A DNA stretch of 8,992 bases, taken from positions 1 through 8,992 of the forward strand of contig JBFIJC010000139.1 in NCBI GenBank assembly GCA_041600915.1, read 5' to 3'. Source of the DNA: Nitrogeniibacter sp041600915. GTDB lineage: Bacteria > Pseudomonadota > Gammaproteobacteria > Burkholderiales > Rhodocyclaceae. The first letter of the stretch is position 1; each line of letters opens with the position of its first letter. Under the pieces are notes generated by a model. The model ran no database searches and was not told the DNA's origin. It saw only the letters and a program-made list of their open reading frames with translations. Position numbers and translations under genes: made by a program. Below are positions 7,358 through 8,992 of the stretch, piece by piece.

Positions 7358-7846
7358 TCAGAGAGACACCGACTCGCTGTCGCTCACACGCGGACGCTTG
7401 AGCACCATCACTTTCTCGTCGCTGCGATTGGCGGCTTCACGCGCCTTGTGCGCGGTCACCAGACATTGCAAGCTGACGGAGTCGAGGTAGTCGAACATCC
7501 GGCGATTGAGATTCGTCCACAAATCGTGCGTCATGCAGCGATGTTCATCGTGACAGTTCTGCTTGCCGCCACACTGCGTGGCGTCCAGCGGCTCATCCAC
7601 GGCGACAATGATGTTTGCGACCGTCAACTCGGCCATCGGCTTGGCAAGACAGTAACCACCGCCCGGCCCGCGTACGCTCGACACCAGTTCGTGGCGACGC
7701 AATTTGCCGAACAGTTGCTCAAGATAAGACAGCGAGATGCTCTGCCGTTCTGCGATTCCCGCCAGCGTCACTGGTCCACCGTCCTGGCGCAGCGCCAAGT
7801 CGATCATTGCAGTGACCGCAAACCGGCCTTTGGTCGTCAGTCTCAT
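7358..7846 (-). CDS. iscR: IscR, Rrf2-family Fe-S sensing transcription regulator
   Basis: A 162-residue regulator, the same length as E. coli IscR. In E. coli the 2Fe-2S form represses the isc operon (type 1 sites) and the apo form controls other targets (type 2 sites). The winged-helix domain occupies about residues 1-80 and begins MRLTTKGRFAVTAM. The recognition helix SLSYLEQLFGKLRR keeps Glu43, which in E. coli discriminates between site types. The wing is SSVRGPGGGYCLAK. Cluster ligands Cys92, Cys98, Cys104 and His107 are all present and numbered as in E. coli. The start ATG has GAGGG six bases upstream. It is the first gene of the isc operon, and a type 1-like site lies in its own promoter, so autoregulation is expected. 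Confidence 0.98.
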   Translation of the reverse strand: MRLTTKGRFAVTAMIDLALRQDGGPVTLAGIAERQSISLSYLEQLFGKLRRHELVSSVRGPGGGYCLAKPMAELTVANIIVAVDEPLDATQCGGKQNCHDEHRCMTHDLWTNLNRRMFDYLDSVSLQCLVTAHKAREAANRSDEKVMVLKRPRVSDSESVSL

Positions 7847-7866
7847 TTCATGCCCTCGCAGCGCGA

Positions 7867-7891
7867 ATACCTGAATTATTTAGTCGACAAT
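7867..7891 (-). promoter_or_regulatory. Predicted type 1 IscR operator at the iscR promoter
   Basis: A 25-bp imperfect dyad. On the minus strand the halves are ATTGTCGACT and AATTCAGGTAT around AAAT. Against the E. coli type 1 consensus (halves ATASYYGACT and YAGTCRRSTAT with RWWW between) it matches 22 of 25 positions by hand alignment. It overlaps the predicted -10 hexamer and start point of iscR, as expected for repression by Fe-S-loaded IscR. Consensus recalled from E. coli work; binding here is inferred. Confidence 0.75.
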
Positions 7892-7915
7892 ACAGTACCC
7901 GACTACTTCAATCAA
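7887..7915 (-). promoter_or_regulatory. Predicted sigma-70 promoter of the isc operon
   Basis: On the minus strand, TTGATT (7915-7910) and TATTGT (7892-7887) are separated by 17 bases, each matching 4 of 6 consensus bases. Transcription would start near 7880, leaving a leader of about 35 bases before iscR. The overlap with the IscR operator supports the placement, but the hexamers are weak. Confidence 0.5.
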
Positions 7916-7930
7916 CTATTGCCCGCGCGG

Positions 7931-8686
7931 CTAGTCAACCATTTTGCCCAGTCGTTCGGCGTCGAAACCGTCGGCCGATTCACCATCCCCATTCACAGGC
8001 AGGCCGGCCGCCTCAAGCCGTTGAATCATCAGCGCCAGGCGTCGATCGGTTTCAACCGCATGATCCAGCAAACCGTGAATCGCCTTGGCCATCGGATCGT
8101 CCATATCGCGGGTCACGCCGTAGGCTGAAAAGCCCATGGCTTCGGCCTTTTGCTCGCGCGCGTCGTCACGCTCCCGGTCGATGATGCGCGCCAGGTTGCC
8201 GACTGCGGTTGCGCCTTCGGGCACGGGCTTGACCACCACTGCGTTCGACCCGACCTTGGCGCCGTCACCGACGGTAAAACCGCCCAACACCTGTGCGCCC
8301 GCGCCGATCACCACGCCTTTGCCCAGGGTCGGGTGCCGTTTGGCCCCACGATACAAAGAGGTGCCGCCCAACGTAACGCCCTGGTAGATGGTGCAATCGT
8401 CGCCAAGCTCGGCCGTTTCGCCAATCACCACACCCATGCCGTGATCGATGAATACGCGCCGACCAATCACCGCACCGGGATGAATCTCGATACCAGTGAG
8501 CCAGCGGCTGATATGGCTGATGAAGCGGCCAAGCCAGTAAAACTTCCGCGTCCAAGCACCGTGCGCCAGACGATGGAACATCAGGGCATGCACGCCGGGA
8601 TAACAGGTCAACACCTCAAGCGCAGAGCGCGACGCAGGGTCCCGGCTCATGACACTGTTGATATCTTCCCGCAAGCGACTGAACAT
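7931..8686 (-). CDS. cysE: Serine O-acetyltransferase
   Basis: A 251-residue enzyme making O-acetylserine from serine and acetyl-CoA, the committed step to cysteine. A short helical N-terminal domain (about 1-65: MFSRLREDINSVMSRDPASR, then EVLTCYPGVHALMFHRLAH) precedes a left-handed beta-helix of hexapeptide repeats (about 66-165). Likely catalytic residues are His82 in FIDHGMGVVIGET and His118 in AKRHPTLG, with GVTLGGTSL between. The N-terminal domain is shorter than in E. coli CysE, as in the EpsC/NifP-like form. The family's GNPARI turn reads GNLARI here. An 80-residue charged tail of unclear role follows. The ATG at 8686 is chosen for its GGAGG; an upstream TTG at 8713 falls inside a hairpin. 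cysE next to iscR is also known from Azotobacter vinelandii, and it fits a role in supplying cysteine to the desulfurases. Confidence 0.95.
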   Translation of the reverse strand: MFSRLREDINSVMSRDPASRSALEVLTCYPGVHALMFHRLAHGAWTRKFYWLGRFISHISRWLTGIEIHPGAVIGRRVFIDHGMGVVIGETAELGDDCTIYQGVTLGGTSLYRGAKRHPTLGKGVVIGAGAQVLGGFTVGDGAKVGSNAVVVKPVPEGATAVGNLARIIDRERDDAREQKAEAMGFSAYGVTRDMDDPMAKAIHGLLDHAVETDRRLALMIQRLEAAGLPVNGDGESADGFDAERLGKMVD

Positions 8687-8691
8687 GCGCC

Positions 8692-8696
8692 CCTCC
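8692..8696 (-). promoter_or_regulatory. Shine-Dalgarno site deciding the cysE start
   Basis: GGAGG on the minus strand, five bases before the ATG at 8686. It supports the 251-residue protein over a nine-codon longer version starting at TTG 8713. Confidence 0.75.
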
Positions 8697-8707
8697 AATG
8701 ATTCGCC

Positions 8708-8735
8708 AAACAAAAGCGCCCGCCTTTGCGAGCGC
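8708..8735 (-). terminator. Intrinsic terminator-like hairpin between trmJ and cysE
   Basis: On the minus strand GCGCTCGC (8735-8728), loop AAAG, and GCGGGCGC (8723-8716) form an 8-bp stem with one T-G wobble, followed by TTTTGTTT (8715-8708). This is a plausible terminator for trmJ. It stands 22 bases before the cysE ATG, so a cysE transcript starting in the IscR-like site upstream would carry it in its leader. Confidence 0.7.
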
Positions 8736-8741
8736 CAGAAA

Positions 8742-8766
8742 AAGTCCGACTATTTTAATCGACTTT
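8742..8766 (-). promoter_or_regulatory. Possible second IscR type 1-like site upstream of cysE
   Basis: A 25-bp sequence spanning the trmJ stop codon. On the minus strand its halves are AAAGTCGATT and TAGTCGGACTT around AAAA. It matches the E. coli type 1 consensus at 20 of 25 positions by hand. It shares GTCGAYTAAAW with the site at the iscR promoter. A TAAAAT (8757-8752), close to the -10 consensus, lies in its centre, though no convincing -35 was found. Function is inferred. Confidence 0.5.
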
Positions 8767-8992
8767 ACGCTGAAGCGCACTGAGGATGCCGCGCAGGATG
8801 CCCACCTCTTCCTTCTCGAGCCGCACGCGGCCAAACAGGCGACGCAGTCTCGGCATCAGCTTCCGCGGATTGGCCGGATCGTGAAACCCGCTGTCGATCA
8901 TCGCCCGCTCCAGATGGCCGTAGAAACCCTCAACCTCATCAAACGCGGCCGACACGCCGGCGCCTGCGGGCGCCTCGGGGCGCGCCAGACAG
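8755..8992 (-). CDS. trmJ: TrmJ, tRNA Cm32/Um32 methyltransferase, C-terminal part
   Basis: Partial gene: the frame is open through the window edge at 8992, so the start and the whole SPOUT catalytic domain are outside. About 79 C-terminal residues remain. TrmJ methylates the ribose 2'-O of tRNA position 32 using S-adenosylmethionine. The visible part is its helical C-terminal extension, recognised from the pattern EVEGFYGHLERAMIDSGF, then NPRKLMPRLRRLFGRVRL and EVGILRGILSALQRK, which closely resembles the E. coli TrmJ tail as I recall it. An Ala/Gly/Pro-rich linker (ARPEAPAGAG) lies just before this helical part. The gene ends in TAA within the IscR-like site, and a hairpin with a T-run follows. 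trmJ is commonly found upstream of cysE or iscR in proteobacteria. Confidence 0.88.
   Translation of the reverse strand, partial: CLARPEAPAGAGVSAAFDEVEGFYGHLERAMIDSGFHDPANPRKLMPRLRRLFGRVRLEKEEVGILRGILSALQRKVD

Noticed and set aside
7163..8128. 321-codon plus-strand frame across iscR and the cysE 3' end
   Set aside because: Antisense shadow: it crosses a regulatory gap and two well-identified genes and has no recognisable motif.
8687..8713. Longer cysE starting at TTG 8713
   Set aside because: The TTG lies within the T-run of the hairpin and has no ribosome site, while the ATG at 8686 has GGAGG at ideal spacing.
8755..8955. Separate 66-residue gene starting at GTG 8955
   Set aside because: The frame continues open to the window edge and the protein is the recognisable C-terminal end of TrmJ, so this is a truncated gene rather than a small one.
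1..8992. Search for a defence system, prophage, insertion sequence, CRISPR array or tRNA
   Set aside because: No direct-repeat arrays, transposase or phage motifs, or tRNA-like cloverleaf were seen; nearly all bases belong to housekeeping genes with uniform composition.

Overview
The window looks like chromosomal DNA of a betaproteobacterium, most likely of the Rhodocyclales (Azoarcus, Thauera or Aromatoleum type). This rests on GC-rich coding DNA, on the gene order trmJ-cysE-iscR-desulfurase-iscS-iscU-iscA-hscB-hscA-fdx-iscX, and on the style of the proteins. No database search was possible, so the genus is inference. The sequence is almost fully coding. No gap exceeds about 85 bases, and I see no mobile element, CRISPR array, tRNA or rRNA.

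Plus strand, 1-1214: the 3' part of a sensor histidine kinase gene, cut by the window edge, is followed by a small stand-alone receiver of the Rcp1/CheY type. Both end at a perfect 9-bp inverted repeat (1223-1246), where they converge on the large minus-strand cluster.

Minus strand, 7846 down to 1234: a complete ISC iron-sulfur cluster assembly operon. In transcription order it holds iscR (Rrf2-type Fe-S sensor and repressor), an additional cysteine desulfurase, iscS, iscU (scaffold), iscA (A-type carrier), hscB and hscA (J-protein and Hsp70 chaperone pair), fdx (2Fe-2S ferredoxin) and iscX. Every diagnostic residue checked is present, many at the same number as in E. coli. Gaps run from -1 to 47 bases, which suggests one transcript. 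The unusual member is the extra desulfurase between iscR and iscS. It has an intact active site but lacks the C-terminal tail that IscS proteins use to contact IscU.

Minus strand, 8992 down to 7931: the 3' end of trmJ (tRNA 2'-O-methyltransferase), a terminator-like hairpin, then cysE (serine acetyltransferase), which supplies O-acetylserine for cysteine synthesis. Cysteine is the sulfur donor for both desulfurases, so cysE and the isc genes form one functional chain: serine to O-acetylserine to cysteine to persulfide to Fe-S cluster.

Regulation: a 25-bp sequence matching the E. coli type 1 IscR consensus at 22 of 25 positions lies over the predicted iscR promoter (7867-7891). A second, weaker match (20 of 25) spans the trmJ stop codon upstream of cysE (8742-8766). 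The second site suggests that IscR also controls cysteine supply. The tandem desulfurases and this cysE site are the points most worth a second look; the rest is a well-conserved housekeeping region.
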